Virus record (IMG/VR): IMGVR_UViG_3300030012_001302
Coordinates: 1-27,732 of that record
DNA from: a virus
DNA length: 27,732 nucleotides
Strand: one strand, 5' to 3'
Shown: positions 1-6,626 of the stretch, one piece after another
How positions within the stretch are numbered: the stretch's first letter is position 1
How the letters are laid out: every line of letters starts with the position of its first letter
The notes under the pieces: model-generated
What the model was told of the DNA's origin: nothing
The model's input: the letters and a program-made list of their open reading frames with translations, nothing else
Database searches by the model: none
Translations under genes and position numbers: made by a program

Positions 1-101
1 ATCACATCGTTGTGCCAAAACTCTTTGACCTCAGGCATCTCCTCCATCCACATTATAAGGTTGCCAAGTATAGCAGAGAACTCCATAATGTTGGCCTCGT
101 T
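1..101. repeat. Terminal direct repeat, left copy (genome circularises)
   Basis: These 101 bases are repeated at 27632-27732 with one difference, C here at position 3 against T at 27634. The repeat lies inside the minus-strand gene and the reading frame continues correctly across the join, so it is best read as the overlap of a circular or circularly permuted phage genome of about 27,631 bp. The mismatch is synonymous (GTG versus GTA, both Val), so it could be real population variation or a contig-end read error. Confidence 0.93.
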
Positions 102-281
102 AGCATTTATGCCAAGCATTGAACAAACAAGTCGCACATTGTTCTTTACGATGTTCTCTTCGTCTCCTTGTGCGAAAGGCGCAATACGTTCCTTGTAATA
201 CGTGTAACTTACTTCGTGCCAACCTGATGGTAACTTAACGGTCTGCTGTCCGTCTAATGTAGTGATCTCCAATGTGAACAT
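1..281 (-). CDS. Tail-assembly-chaperone-like protein, N-terminal part (continues at 27732)
   Basis: This is the first 93 codons of the only minus-strand gene, starting at ATG 281 and running off the left end. Because the window is circular it continues without a break at 27631 and ends at 27202 (frame 0, 236 aa) or at 27131 (-1 frame, 260 aa). The N-terminus reads MFTLEITTLDG and then an LPSGWHEVSYTYY motif. That W-x-E-V-[ST] opening, followed by a helical region, resembles the front of tail-assembly chaperone-like proteins of Bacteroidota phages; this is pattern recognition, not a search. The gene is divergent from the early operon starting at 360, and the 78-nt gap probably holds both promoters. 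See the entry at 27131-27732 for the C-terminal part and the frameshift. Confidence 0.75.
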   Translation of the reverse strand, partial: MFTLEITTLDGQQTVKLPSGWHEVSYTYYKERIAPFAQGDEENIVKNNVRLVCSMLGINANEANIMEFSAILGNLIMWMEEMPEVKEFWHNDV

Positions 282-310
282 ACCTAAAGATAATTTTTTT
301 TTAGTTAGGT

Positions 311-341
311 GTTGCATATTTAAATACAATGTGTATATTCG
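311..341 (+). promoter_or_regulatory. Candidate Bacteroidota-type promoter for the early operon
   Basis: GTTG at 311-314 is followed after 19 nt by TATATTCG at 334-341. This fits the Bacteroidota -33 TTTG / -7 TAnnTTTG pattern with one mismatch in each box and the usual spacing. It sits 19 nt upstream of the first early start (360) in the 78-nt gap between divergent genes. The rest of the gap (282-310 and 342-359) is very A/T rich. No equally good match was seen for the minus-strand gene. Confidence 0.45.
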
Positions 342-359
342 TGTTAAATTATTAACATT

Positions 360-689
360 ATGTATTATTTAAATTCTATTGAATTACACAAAGAGAGAGA
401 CTACATAGTCAATTACTCTCACCTTGGTTACGACTCACCTCACCAAGTTGTCATTACAGTAAATGGTGACGAGTTCGAGGAGTGGTATTACGACCTTGAA
501 AATGTTGCTTGGGATAGTTACAAAGAAATGGCCAACGACAGCACAGGATTGTTTATGTATATGCACAAGTACTTTGTATGGCTTGATGAGCAAGAGCAAA
601 ACGATGAAGGCGATGGCCAAGATGTAGACGATGGCGATTGGTCTGTCTGTCCTTACGATGAATTACGTGACTCACAACAAAACAATTAA
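360..689 (+). CDS. Highly acidic small early protein
   Basis: This 109-aa protein is the first gene of the plus-strand early operon, 19 nt after a candidate promoter. I do not recognise the family. About 26 residues are Asp or Glu against about 5 Lys or Arg, and the C-terminal third is especially acidic (NDEGDGQDVDDGDW). It has no membrane segment or signal peptide. Aromatic and acidic residues are interleaved (EFEEWYYDLENVAW). Being first in the early transcript and strongly negative, it could be a DNA-mimic type inhibitor such as an anti-restriction protein, but that is speculation from charge and position only. Confidence 0.8.
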   Translation: MYYLNSIELHKERDYIVNYSHLGYDSPHQVVITVNGDEFEEWYYDLENVAWDSYKEMANDSTGLFMYMHKYFVWLDEQEQNDEGDGQDVDDGDWSVCPYDELRDSQQNN

Positions 690-691
690 TT

Positions 692-880
692 ATGGATTTG
701 ATAAATAACAATTGCAGTCCTGAAGCAAGACGTATTGCAGAAGCGTTGCAAGAAGATATGCACGTTGAGGACTTTGCAAAATATACTGCTGAAGTATTGC
801 GTAACGAGTACGGAAGTCATAACTTCCTGCCATTTATTACTAAACTTATTAATGAATTAGAAGATGACACTATTGGATAA
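692..880 (+). CDS. Small hypothetical early protein
   Basis: This 62-aa protein starts 2 nt after the previous stop and overlaps the next gene by 17 nt, so it belongs to the same coupled transcript. It is predicted helical and acidic (SPEARRIAEALQEDMHVEDF) with no cysteine cluster, signal peptide or membrane segment. The function is unknown. Confidence 0.72.
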   Translation: MDLINNNCSPEARRIAEALQEDMHVEDFAKYTAEVLRNEYGSHNFLPFITKLINELEDDTIG

Positions 881-1085
881 ACTAAACCCTGAGCAAGTAA
901 CAACCTTGTTACTAAAGAAAGACGAGCGACCTATGCACTACGAGCGCGCAATGGTTGCCCTGACAAATAACGACAACGTGTTTCAGCTGACTGTTGGCGA
1001 TGCGATTTGCGTTATTGATATGTGTGAGCTTGACGATTGTGCAAGTGGATTATATGACCTTTATAAATATTTTAAAAATGACTAA
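864..1085 (+). CDS. Small hypothetical early protein
   Basis: This 73-aa protein has an ATG at 864 inside the end of the preceding gene (17-nt overlap), and its stop overlaps the start of the Rad52-like gene by 8 nt. It begins MTLLDKLNPEQVTTLLL, a likely amphipathic helix, and is acidic towards the end. I do not recognise a family. The tight overlaps on both sides argue that it is a real translated gene. Confidence 0.68.
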   Translation: MTLLDKLNPEQVTTLLLKKDERPMHYERAMVALTNNDNVFQLTVGDAICVIDMCELDDCASGLYDLYKYFKND

Positions 1086-1551
1086 TTACGAGATTCTAAG
1101 ACAACCGATACAGCCTAACGAAATCGAATGGCGTGTGCAAAGTGCGAAAGGTGGCAAGACTACGATCGTGCCATACATTACAAGTCGTGCTGTGATGAAT
1201 AGATTTGACGATGCCTTTGGCCCTGAGGGATGGAAGGACGAATACAGAGAGTGGAAAGGTAAAGGTGTTATGTGTACGCTGTCAGTAAAAACCGATGACG
1301 GATGGATTAGTAAAGAGGATGGTGCAGACGACACAGCAATCGAGTCTACAAAGGGCGGAATCAGCGATGCACTAAAACGTGCGGCTGTTAAGTGGGGAAT
1401 GGGCAGAGACCTTTACGAGTATCCGCTTGTACAGATAGAAGGCGAGATGAGATTTGTGCCTCGTGAGATACGTGGACGGCTTGACCAAATGACTACAATG
1501 ATTAACGACGGTCAGTTTACTCAGCAATATGTGTTAATCAAGAAGCAATGA
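1078..1551 (+). CDS. Rad52/Sak-type single-strand annealing protein
   Basis: This 157-aa protein probably anneals complementary single strands during phage recombination and replication. Signature regions of the Rad52/22 family are visible: IEWRVQ (16-21), a YITSRAVMNRFDDAFG block (33-48) followed by GW, then KEDGADD (79-85), and GGISDALKRAAVKWGMGRDL (93-112), equivalent to the conserved K-x-A-x-TDALKRA-x-x-x-G-x-x-LY segment. I chose the ATG at 1078 because it overlaps the previous stop by 8 nt and begins just before conserved sequence. The longer reading from 994 adds 28 residues that merely lie over the upstream gene. At 157 aa it is the core annealing domain without a long C-terminal tail. 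It is followed by a 4-nt ATGA overlap, in an operon with the helicase and SSB, its natural partners. Confidence 0.85.
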   Translation: MTNYEILRQPIQPNEIEWRVQSAKGGKTTIVPYITSRAVMNRFDDAFGPEGWKDEYREWKGKGVMCTLSVKTDDGWISKEDGADDTAIESTKGGISDALKRAAVKWGMGRDLYEYPLVQIEGEMRFVPREIRGRLDQMTTMINDGQFTQQYVLIKKQ

Positions 1552-1832
1552 GTTGGGAGTTTGTAACATACGACACAATTAATGACTTGCTAAATAGCAA
1601 GGAGGAAGCTCGTCAAATTAAGTACAATCAACTTATGTATCTTGAAAGGCTGTTGTCTACGTCAAGTTATGGCGAGGACAAAAGAGAGCAAATACTTGCA
1701 GAGGCAGAGGACGTTGATATGGTGGAAAGGCTTGTACTGATTAACAAAGCCAAACAGAATCAGCTTGACCCTATTTGCGAAAGGGATAGCTATTCAAGTA
1801 CACAAGCAGCAAAGCGTGCTGCCAACAGATAA
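1548..1832 (+). CDS. Hypothetical early protein
   Basis: This 94-aa protein starts in an ATGA overlap with the annealing-protein stop. It is charged and helical, with a KEEARQIKYNQLMYLERLL stretch (18-36) typical of a coiled or helical bundle, and a Lys/Arg-rich C-terminus (AAKRAANR). Its position between the annealing protein and the initiator genes suggests an accessory role in recombination or replication, but nothing in the sequence identifies one. Confidence 0.72.
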   Translation: MSWEFVTYDTINDLLNSKEEARQIKYNQLMYLERLLSTSSYGEDKREQILAEAEDVDMVERLVLINKAKQNQLDPICERDSYSSTQAAKRAANR

Positions 1833-1865
1833 TTATTATATATTCACGACCTAAATTATTTTATT

Positions 1866-2270
1866 ATGGATGCAAGACACGTTTTTAAACGTATAGAGGA
1901 GAACTATGAATTGAGCAAGGCACATCTTACTTGCTCAGACAGAAGCAAAAGGTTTATAGAAATGCGACAATTTATGTGCAACTTTCTAAGAGATGAATCG
2001 CCTATGAGCCTAAAGCAGATAGGCAGAGCATTGTGCCGTGATCACGCTACGATTATAAACTCAATCAAGAAGTTTAACGATAGGATGGACACAGACCAAG
2101 AGTACGCAAATAGGTATGCAGACTTTGTGTTTTATATGAAACGCAATGACAGCGATAAAGAGCGTGACAAGGCTTTAAAGATTTTAGAGTTGATAGAAAG
2201 CAAGCCAACGATAGGAGACCGATTACTTGTAATACAAAATCTAATTAGCGATGGCTCTGAAGTGGTTTAA
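1866..2270 (+). CDS. Stand-alone DnaA-domain-IV-like DNA-binding protein
   Basis: This 134-aa protein contains SLKQIGRALCRDHATIINS (48-66). This closely follows the DnaA C-terminal signature, in which an IG-x-x-FGGRDHSTV segment makes the sequence-specific contacts to DnaA boxes. Upstream helices (RSKRFIEMRQFMCNFLRD, 26-43) match the region that precedes the helix-turn-helix in DnaA domain IV. No AAA+ ATPase motifs are present, so it is a DNA-binding module without the motor. It overlaps the next gene by 20 nt and directly precedes the initiator-like and DnaB genes, so a role in recognising an origin or recruiting replication proteins is plausible. A transcription regulator with a similar fold is the alternative. 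Confidence 0.7.
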   Translation: MDARHVFKRIEENYELSKAHLTCSDRSKRFIEMRQFMCNFLRDESPMSLKQIGRALCRDHATIINSIKKFNDRMDTDQEYANRYADFVFYMKRNDSDKERDKALKILELIESKPTIGDRLLVIQNLISDGSEVV

Positions 2271-2835
2271 GTTCTATCCGCAGACGTGGATTACAGGTCG
2301 TATAATGTTAGAATCGCACACGGTCAAGGGTGTGTTTATTGATTGCTGTAACTTATTATTTACTCGTGAGTGTGATGTTGACGAGGAGATGCTTAGAGAG
2401 TATATCCGCAACGATAAGGCAATTGACCGATTGTTTAAGCGTGGCTTTATGCGTATTAAGAATGACCAAGTGGTTATTGATTGGATATGCGAGGAGGTAG
2501 AAGGTGCTGTAAATCGCACTAAGATTGCACAGGAAAAAGCACACAAGCGATGGAGCGGTAATGCTACGGCAATGCAACAGCATAGCCACGGCAATGCTAA
2601 AAGAAAAGAAGAGAATAAAACACAAAAGAAGTTTATTAAACCAACAGAGAAACAGGTCACAGAGTACTTTAAGGAAAATGGCAAATCTGCATCTGAGGCA
2701 TCTAAGTTTTATCTCTACTATGACTCACAAGGTTGGCTAAAGTCAAACGGCTTAGAGGTTAAAAATTGGAAGTCAACAGCACGTACTTGGTGGAGCAAAG
2801 AGGATAAGTCTAAACCTAATTATAAATTTGCCTAA
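2251..2835 (+). CDS. Phage replication initiator / helicase-loader-like protein
   Basis: This 194-aa protein sits immediately upstream of the DnaB-type helicase gene (1-nt overlap), the lambda O/P-like position. The N-terminal part (about 1-85, MALKWFKFYPQTWITG..., ending with VVIDWICEEVE) looks like a winged-helix initiator domain of the DnaD/DUF1376-like kind. A short polar linker (about 100-125) joins it to a C-terminal module (about 128-185) with the pattern KPTEKQVTEYFKENG, then KFYLYYDSQGW and NWKSTARTWW, seen in helicase-loading proteins of Bacteroidota phages. The DNA for the linker carries a tandem 11-bp repeat (2556-2599) that is out of step with the reading frame, as in initiators whose gene contains the origin. 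The exact biochemical role is inferred from position. Confidence 0.68.
   Translation: MALKWFKFYPQTWITGRIMLESHTVKGVFIDCCNLLFTRECDVDEEMLREYIRNDKAIDRLFKRGFMRIKNDQVVIDWICEEVEGAVNRTKIAQEKAHKRWSGNATAMQQHSHGNAKRKEENKTQKKFIKPTEKQVTEYFKENGKSASEASKFYLYYDSQGWLKSNGLEVKNWKSTARTWWSKEDKSKPNYKFA
2556..2599 (+). repeat. 11-bp iteron array inside the initiator gene; candidate origin
   Basis: Four tandem 11-mers run without gaps: CGGTAATGCTA, CGGCAATGCAA, CAGCATAGCCA, CGGCAATGCTA, followed at once by AAAGAAAAGAA. The 11-nt period is not a multiple of three, so it is not explained by repeated amino acids and suggests selection on the DNA itself. A related array plus the same purine-rich tail lies at 10125-10179. 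Iterons spaced about one helical turn apart within an initiator gene, next to an A-rich tract, resemble the lambda O-type origin. The origin function is inference. Confidence 0.6.
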
Positions 2836-4139
2836 TGAGACACGAGAAAATTGAGGTTATTGTATTAGGCTCTATCCTGATGGAGAAAGATGCGTATCAC
2901 GTTGTGTCAGGCATCTTACAACCTGATTACTTTACAGGATGGCACGAGGAGGTTTACACGGCAATTGTTGAAGTAAACGCTGATGCTAAGCCTATTGACT
3001 TGCTGACGGTATGCGAAAAGCTAAAAGCAAAGCGTAGTAATGTTAAAGCCTTTGACGTTGCATCTTTAACTAACAAGCTTGGAAGCTCTGCTAATATCGA
3101 GGCACACGCTTGGATACTTAAAAACAGAGCGATTAAACGAGAACTTGAACTGATGGGTTTAATGATCGCACAAGAGGCCGACAAAGACAACGTATCGGTC
3201 AATGAATTACTTGAAAAGGTGCAACAGCGAGTTAACGCAATGACTACAAGTTTTGAGCAGGTAAAGCCTGAGCGACTTGCTACAATTATGAATCGTGAAC
3301 TTGCCGAGCGTAGCACAAGAGAGGGCGGTATGTTGGGAGTGCCGACAGGACTGCATAAATGGGACAAGGCAATCGGAGGATTGTATACAGGAGTTCACGT
3401 AGTTGCAGCACGTCCTGCAATGGGTAAGACTGCCTTTGCCGTTAGTATTGCGGTAAATGCGTGCAGGGAGTTGCCTGTTTGCTTTTGGAGTGGCGAAATG
3501 ATTAGAGACAAGATTGCACTACGTGTGGAATCGTATTTAAGCGGAATACAGACAGAGCGGTTACGACTTAACAGAATAAACGACTCTGAGCGTATGAAGT
3601 ACGATCAAGCACACACTACAATGCAGGACTTAGACTTTGAGGTTGACGATACGCCAAGCATTAACTTTGCTCAGTTGCGTATTAAGTGTCTAAAGTGGAG
3701 AGCCAAGTACGGCAAGTTTATACTTGTAATGGATTACCTTGGGCTTATGGACGATGGCGGAGACGAGTACAGAGGCGTTACGCAGAACTCTAAAAACATA
3801 CACGCAATGGCAAACGAGTTAGACATACCAATTGTGTTGTTGCATCAGTTAAGTCGAAGCGTTGAGTCACGATCAGACAAAGTGCCACAGCTTAGTGATC
3901 TTCGTGCATCAGGAGGTATTGAGCAGGATGCTGACACGGTAACCTTTCTGTATCGACCTGAGTATTATGAGCTAATGGAAGACCCAATAAGAGGAGGGGA
4001 GACCGAGAAAGGCAAGGCATACGGCATTATTAAGAAGAATCGAGAAGGCGAATGTTTAGTGTGTGACTTGCGGTTTGTCGGCCAAAGTAGTCGTTATGAT
4101 AATTGGGATGTGGACAATGTGGACTTTACACCATTTTAA
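2835..4139 (+). CDS. dnaB: Replicative DNA helicase, DnaB family
   Basis: This 434-aa protein is a hexameric 5'-3' helicase that unwinds DNA at the phage fork. The N-terminal domain (about 1-110) has the DnaB-N layout with an LGSILMEKDAY start. The RecA-like domain carries Walker A RPAMGKT (193-199), a Walker B-like FILVMDYLGLM, the arginine-rich LHQLSRSVESR segment (motif 3 region), and LRASGGIEQDADTVTFLYRP, the classical DnaB motif 4. The length is slightly below the 450-470 aa of bacterial DnaB, as is usual for phage copies. Its start shares one nucleotide with the stop of the initiator-like gene, implying coupling and a matched loader-helicase pair. SSB follows 485 nt downstream. The phage has no polymerase or primase gene that I can see, so it presumably uses host enzymes for synthesis. 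Confidence 0.95.
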   Translation: MRHEKIEVIVLGSILMEKDAYHVVSGILQPDYFTGWHEEVYTAIVEVNADAKPIDLLTVCEKLKAKRSNVKAFDVASLTNKLGSSANIEAHAWILKNRAIKRELELMGLMIAQEADKDNVSVNELLEKVQQRVNAMTTSFEQVKPERLATIMNRELAERSTREGGMLGVPTGLHKWDKAIGGLYTGVHVVAARPAMGKTAFAVSIAVNACRELPVCFWSGEMIRDKIALRVESYLSGIQTERLRLNRINDSERMKYDQAHTTMQDLDFEVDDTPSINFAQLRIKCLKWRAKYGKFILVMDYLGLMDDGGDEYRGVTQNSKNIHAMANELDIPIVLLHQLSRSVESRSDKVPQLSDLRASGGIEQDADTVTFLYRPEYYELMEDPIRGGETEKGKAYGIIKKNREGECLVCDLRFVGQSSRYDNWDVDNVDFTPF

Positions 4140-4158
4140 AATTTATTAAATTAGGAAT

Positions 4159-4431
4159 ATGCTTGACACATACGAAACAATAGCCGAGGGATACTTGCAC
4201 TTGTTTGAGAAACGAGTTTGCGAGTACTTGGTTACAGGAAACATTAACGCTTTACGAGAGGCACACGATGAGATTTTTGGACTTGAGGTTGACAAAAACT
4301 ACTTTGAATGGTCACGCCTTGAGGACTACCTTACGATTGTTGGCCAATTGTTGTATGCGTTTGACTCTAAGAATGAGAAGATTTTAAAAATGAAGCAGGC
4401 ACAGTTACTTAGATTTTGGAACAATGTATAA
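4159..4431 (+). CDS. Hypothetical early protein
   Basis: This 90-aa protein begins 19 nt after the helicase stop, behind an A/T-rich leader, and overlaps the next gene by 8 nt. It is predicted to be all helical and mildly acidic (YETIAEGYLHLFEKRVCEYL) with no metal-binding or membrane motifs. I do not recognise the family. Its place between helicase and SSB suggests a replication-associated accessory role. Confidence 0.7.
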   Translation: MLDTYETIAEGYLHLFEKRVCEYLVTGNINALREAHDEIFGLEVDKNYFEWSRLEDYLTIVGQLLYAFDSKNEKILKMKQAQLLRFWNNV

Positions 4432-4627
4432 GTACAGCGAGAAGAGAAACACCTTGACCTGCATCTGTGGCGAATGGAAATGCGACACGTCAGAGAAAGG
4501 TATTAAGATATGCGATTGTGGCAAGTTTACTTACACATACGCAACAAGACCACACAGCTGTGGATGTAGGGGTAAAATGGAGGACGTTAAGAGCGTCAGT
4601 TATGACAAAGTAAAAGATTATTTATGA
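4424..4627 (+). CDS. Cys-rich zinc-ribbon-like mini-protein
   Basis: This 67-aa protein has seven cysteines: C13, C15, C20, C30, C32, C46 and C48. They sit in CxC pairs (CIC, CDC, CGC) with glycine following, as in zinc knuckles and ribbons. The C-terminal 19 residues are charged and carry no cysteine. It overlaps the preceding gene by 8 nt and the SSB gene by 4 nt (ATGA), so it should be co-translated with them. It probably binds zinc and a nucleic acid or protein partner, but the fold cannot be assigned from the spacing alone. Confidence 0.72.
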   Translation: MYKYSEKRNTLTCICGEWKCDTSEKGIKICDCGKFTYTYATRPHSCGCRGKMEDVKSVSYDKVKDYL

Positions 4628-4998
4628 ACAAGCAGTTATTATTAGGAAGGGTTGGACAACAGCCTGAGATCGTTGATGCAAATACGACAATTTGCAAGTT
4701 TAGTGTTGCAACGTCAGAGCGTTGGACTAAGAACGGAGAGAAGCAGGAGCGCACAGATTGGCACAACATCGTAGCGTATGGCAAGACAGCCGAGACACTA
4801 CACAAATACGTAAACAAAGGCGATCAACTTTACATAGAAGGCAAGACTCGACACCGTAAATACCAAGACAAAAACGGAATCGACAGGTACGCAGTAGACG
4901 TAGAGGTTACAAGCTTTGAGTTTGTTGGCAGTAGCAAGTCAGAGACAAAGGCAGAGCCTGTTGCTGATGTAGGGTACAACGACAAATTACCATTCTAA
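4624..4998 (+). CDS. ssb: Single-stranded DNA-binding protein
   Basis: This 124-aa OB-fold protein coats single-stranded DNA during replication and recombination. The family pattern is clear: MNKQLLLGRVGQQPEI at the start, KFSVATSERW (26-35), ERTDWHNIVAYGKTAETLHKYV (42-63) and GDQLYIEGKTRHRKYQDKNG (66-85). A short linker leads to a C-terminal tip DKLPF, close to the D-D-x-x-P-F tip that binds replication partners. It is compact (about 175 aa in E. coli) because the linker is short. It sits in the replication operon with 4-nt and 1-nt overlaps to its neighbours and is a likely partner of the Rad52-like protein. Confidence 0.95.
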   Translation: MNKQLLLGRVGQQPEIVDANTTICKFSVATSERWTKNGEKQERTDWHNIVAYGKTAETLHKYVNKGDQLYIEGKTRHRKYQDKNGIDRYAVDVEVTSFEFVGSSKSETKAEPVADVGYNDKLPF

Positions 4999-5216
4999 TG
5001 GGACTACGACAGAAAATCAAGGACGCTGTACCTCAGGACATTGACCACGCTCTTGTAGTGTACGTCAATCGTAAAGGAGTAGTCACAGCAGGTATGCACG
5101 GAGACGCTAACAAGTGCGCAGAGGGATTACTTGCATTAATGAAGAACGATGAGGTGGTGGAGAAAATACTCACAGCAGTCGTTAAAACCTATGCAGAGTC
5201 AGAAGGAGCTGTTTGA
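4998..5216 (+). CDS. Hypothetical protein after SSB
   Basis: This 72-aa protein's start shares one nucleotide with the SSB stop. A central stretch alternates beta-type residues (ALVVYVNRKGVVTAGMHG, 18-35) and then helices (GLLALMKNDEVVEKILTAVV). Short proteins with this layout (a strand pair around a glycine, then two helices) occur next to SSB in other phages, but I cannot name a family. It has no cysteines beyond one and no membrane segment. Confidence 0.7.
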   Translation: MGLRQKIKDAVPQDIDHALVVYVNRKGVVTAGMHGDANKCAEGLLALMKNDEVVEKILTAVVKTYAESEGAV

Positions 5217-5463
5217 GTTTGTTTGGGCAACACGTGAACACGTAAGCGAGGTATCAGGTAAGCCGTTACTTCCACGCCACGATTACCGATGGCATTGGCA
5301 GTTTGCACACATACTAAGCAAAGGGCAGTATCCTTCGTTTAAGTTAAACCCTGACAACATTATGTTAATGCTACCTGAGGAACACGAGAAGCAGGAGCGA
5401 TATGATTTATTTAATGAACGCAAAGAAGCGTTGAAACGACAGTATTATGAAGATAAGAATTGA
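5191..5463 (+). CDS. HNH-endonuclease-like protein
   Basis: This 90-aa protein has the H-N-H arrangement: WQFAH (H40), a loop ILSKGQYPSFKLNPDN with N56, then PEEHEKQERYD with H65. This matches small phage HNH nucleases of the NinG type that act on recombination or replication intermediates. The zinc-binding cysteine pairs found in many HNH proteins are absent. I chose the ATG at 5191 because it reduces overlap with the previous gene to 26 nt and puts MQSQKELFEFVW at the front; a longer reading from 5149 adds 14 residues lying entirely over the upstream gene. It overlaps the next gene by 17 nt. The catalytic role is inferred from the motif. Confidence 0.7.
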   Translation: MQSQKELFEFVWATREHVSEVSGKPLLPRHDYRWHWQFAHILSKGQYPSFKLNPDNIMLMLPEEHEKQERYDLFNERKEALKRQYYEDKN

Positions 5464-5644
5464 CATTGAGTACAACGGAGAGATGACTACATTGTTTTGC
5501 AGGGGCACAGAGGTTACTGAGTTGAGCAAGATGATTAGAGGAGGCAGAGACACAGGATTCTTCTACGTTAACCCTAACGGAAGTGTGGTGTTAATTGGTA
5601 GCGATGTGATCAACGGAGGTATCATAACCGTGTGTGAGGCGTAA
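5447..5644 (+). CDS. Small hypothetical protein, end of early block
   Basis: This 65-aa protein overlaps the HNH-like gene by 17 nt. It is predicted to be mostly beta (MKIRIDIEYNGEMTTLFCRG ... GSVVLIGSDVINGGIITV), so it probably forms a small beta sheet. It is the last gene before a short A/T-rich gap (5645-5667) leading to the endolysin. The function is unknown. Confidence 0.68.
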   Translation: MKIRIDIEYNGEMTTLFCRGTEVTELSKMIRGGRDTGFFYVNPNGSVVLIGSDVINGGIITVCEA

Positions 5645-5667
5645 ATTTTTTTAATTATTTTTAAATT

Positions 5668-6558
5668 ATGATAGTATTATATCAAGGATGCACAGGAGAC
5701 AATGTGCGAGTTATTCAAGAAGCACTTGGAATTGACGTTGACGGCATATTTGGGCCGATCACAGAACACTTCGTAAAGGAGTATCAAAAGAACAAAGGAC
5801 TATGGTCAGACGGCATTGTTGGCCCTAAGACTTGGACAATGTTGCAACTTGCAACAACAGACAAGCAAGAGGCGGATACACAGCCTGAACACTTTGCAGA
5901 CTTAGACATTAGAAACCATTACTTGCCAAAAGGCGAGTATTTGGAAGGGCCTACAAAAAAGGAGTACGTGTTTCTACATCACACAGCAGGATGGCACAAT
6001 CCTTACAAATGTATAGACAATTGGGGACGTGATAAGCGAGGACGGATTGCAACCGAGTTTGTTATTGGTGGGCCGTCAATCTTCAACACAGACTTTGAGT
6101 ACGATGGCGAGATCGTAAAGTGTATACCTGACGGTGGTTATGCTTGGCACTTAGGCAAGAATGGTAACCAATCAATGCACACAGATAGCGTTGGTATTGA
6201 GGTGTGCAACTTTAGCTACATCGTAAACGGCAAATGCTACGCAGGGTACAAAGTGCACGAGGAGCAGATTGTAAAGCTTGACAAGCCGTTTAAAAACAAG
6301 CAGTATTGGCACAGATACAGCGACAAGCAACTGAATGCACTAAAGCACCTTATTGAGTTTATAGGTAACCGAGACAACATTGACGTTAGAAAGGGATTGC
6401 CTGAGCTTGTAAAGGACAAAGGTGCAGCAGCCTTTGAGTGGAACGTTGATGCGTACTATGGCAGAGTCAAAGGTCTATGGACACATAGCAATACCAACAA
6501 GTACAAAAGCGATATGTTTCCACAGCAGGAGTTGCTTGATATGTTAATGAGTTTGTAA
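5668..6558 (+). CDS. Endolysin: PG-binding domain plus amidase_2 (N-acetylmuramoyl-L-alanine amidase)
   Basis: This 296-aa lytic enzyme cuts the amide bond between MurNAc and the peptide stem. Residues 1-60 form a peptidoglycan-binding_1 domain (GCTGDNVRVIQEALGI, then DGIFGP and WSDGIVGPKTW repeats). The amidase_2 domain occupies about 95-290: FLHHTAGW (102-109) with the first zinc histidine, YAWHLG (158-163), SVGIEVCNFS (174-183), and a C-terminal WTHSNTNKYKSDMFP in which H273 and D282 fit the later zinc-ligand and K-x-D-P-x-P positions. It has no signal peptide, so a holin should be needed for release; one is found at 25082, far away on the linear map. The stop overlaps the next start (TAATG). 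It begins after a 23-nt A/T-rich gap. Confidence 0.9.
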   Translation: MIVLYQGCTGDNVRVIQEALGIDVDGIFGPITEHFVKEYQKNKGLWSDGIVGPKTWTMLQLATTDKQEADTQPEHFADLDIRNHYLPKGEYLEGPTKKEYVFLHHTAGWHNPYKCIDNWGRDKRGRIATEFVIGGPSIFNTDFEYDGEIVKCIPDGGYAWHLGKNGNQSMHTDSVGIEVCNFSYIVNGKCYAGYKVHEEQIVKLDKPFKNKQYWHRYSDKQLNALKHLIEFIGNRDNIDVRKGLPELVKDKGAAAFEWNVDAYYGRVKGLWTHSNTNKYKSDMFPQQELLDMLMSL

Positions 6559-6626
6559 TGGACGAGGTTTTTATTATAACAGGAACAATACTAATATTAT
6601 GGTTTGTCGTTATGCAATCGTGTTAA
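6558..6626 (+). CDS. 22-residue hydrophobic peptide between two lysis genes
   Basis: An ATG in a TAATG overlap with the endolysin stop opens a 22-codon reading frame: MDEVFIITGTILILWFVVMQSC. Two acidic residues are followed by an uninterrupted hydrophobic span long enough to cross a membrane. It overlaps the M23 peptidase start (6599) by 28 nt. The position between two cell-wall enzymes would suit a tiny membrane lysis factor or a leader coupling translation of the next gene. There is no homology basis, and it could be chance. Confidence 0.35.
   Translation: MDEVFIITGTILILWFVVMQSC

Noticed and set aside
10-198. 62-aa plus-strand frame at the left end
   Set aside because: It lies antisense within the continuous minus-strand gene, which has better composition and runs through the circular junction.
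994-1077. 28-residue N-terminal extension of the Rad52-like protein
   Set aside because: It lies wholly over the upstream gene in another frame, and the ATG at 1078 fits the usual short overlap.
2274-2684. 136-aa minus-strand frame
   Set aside because: It is antisense to the initiator-like gene, Ser/Cys/Leu-rich as shadow frames are here, with no motif.
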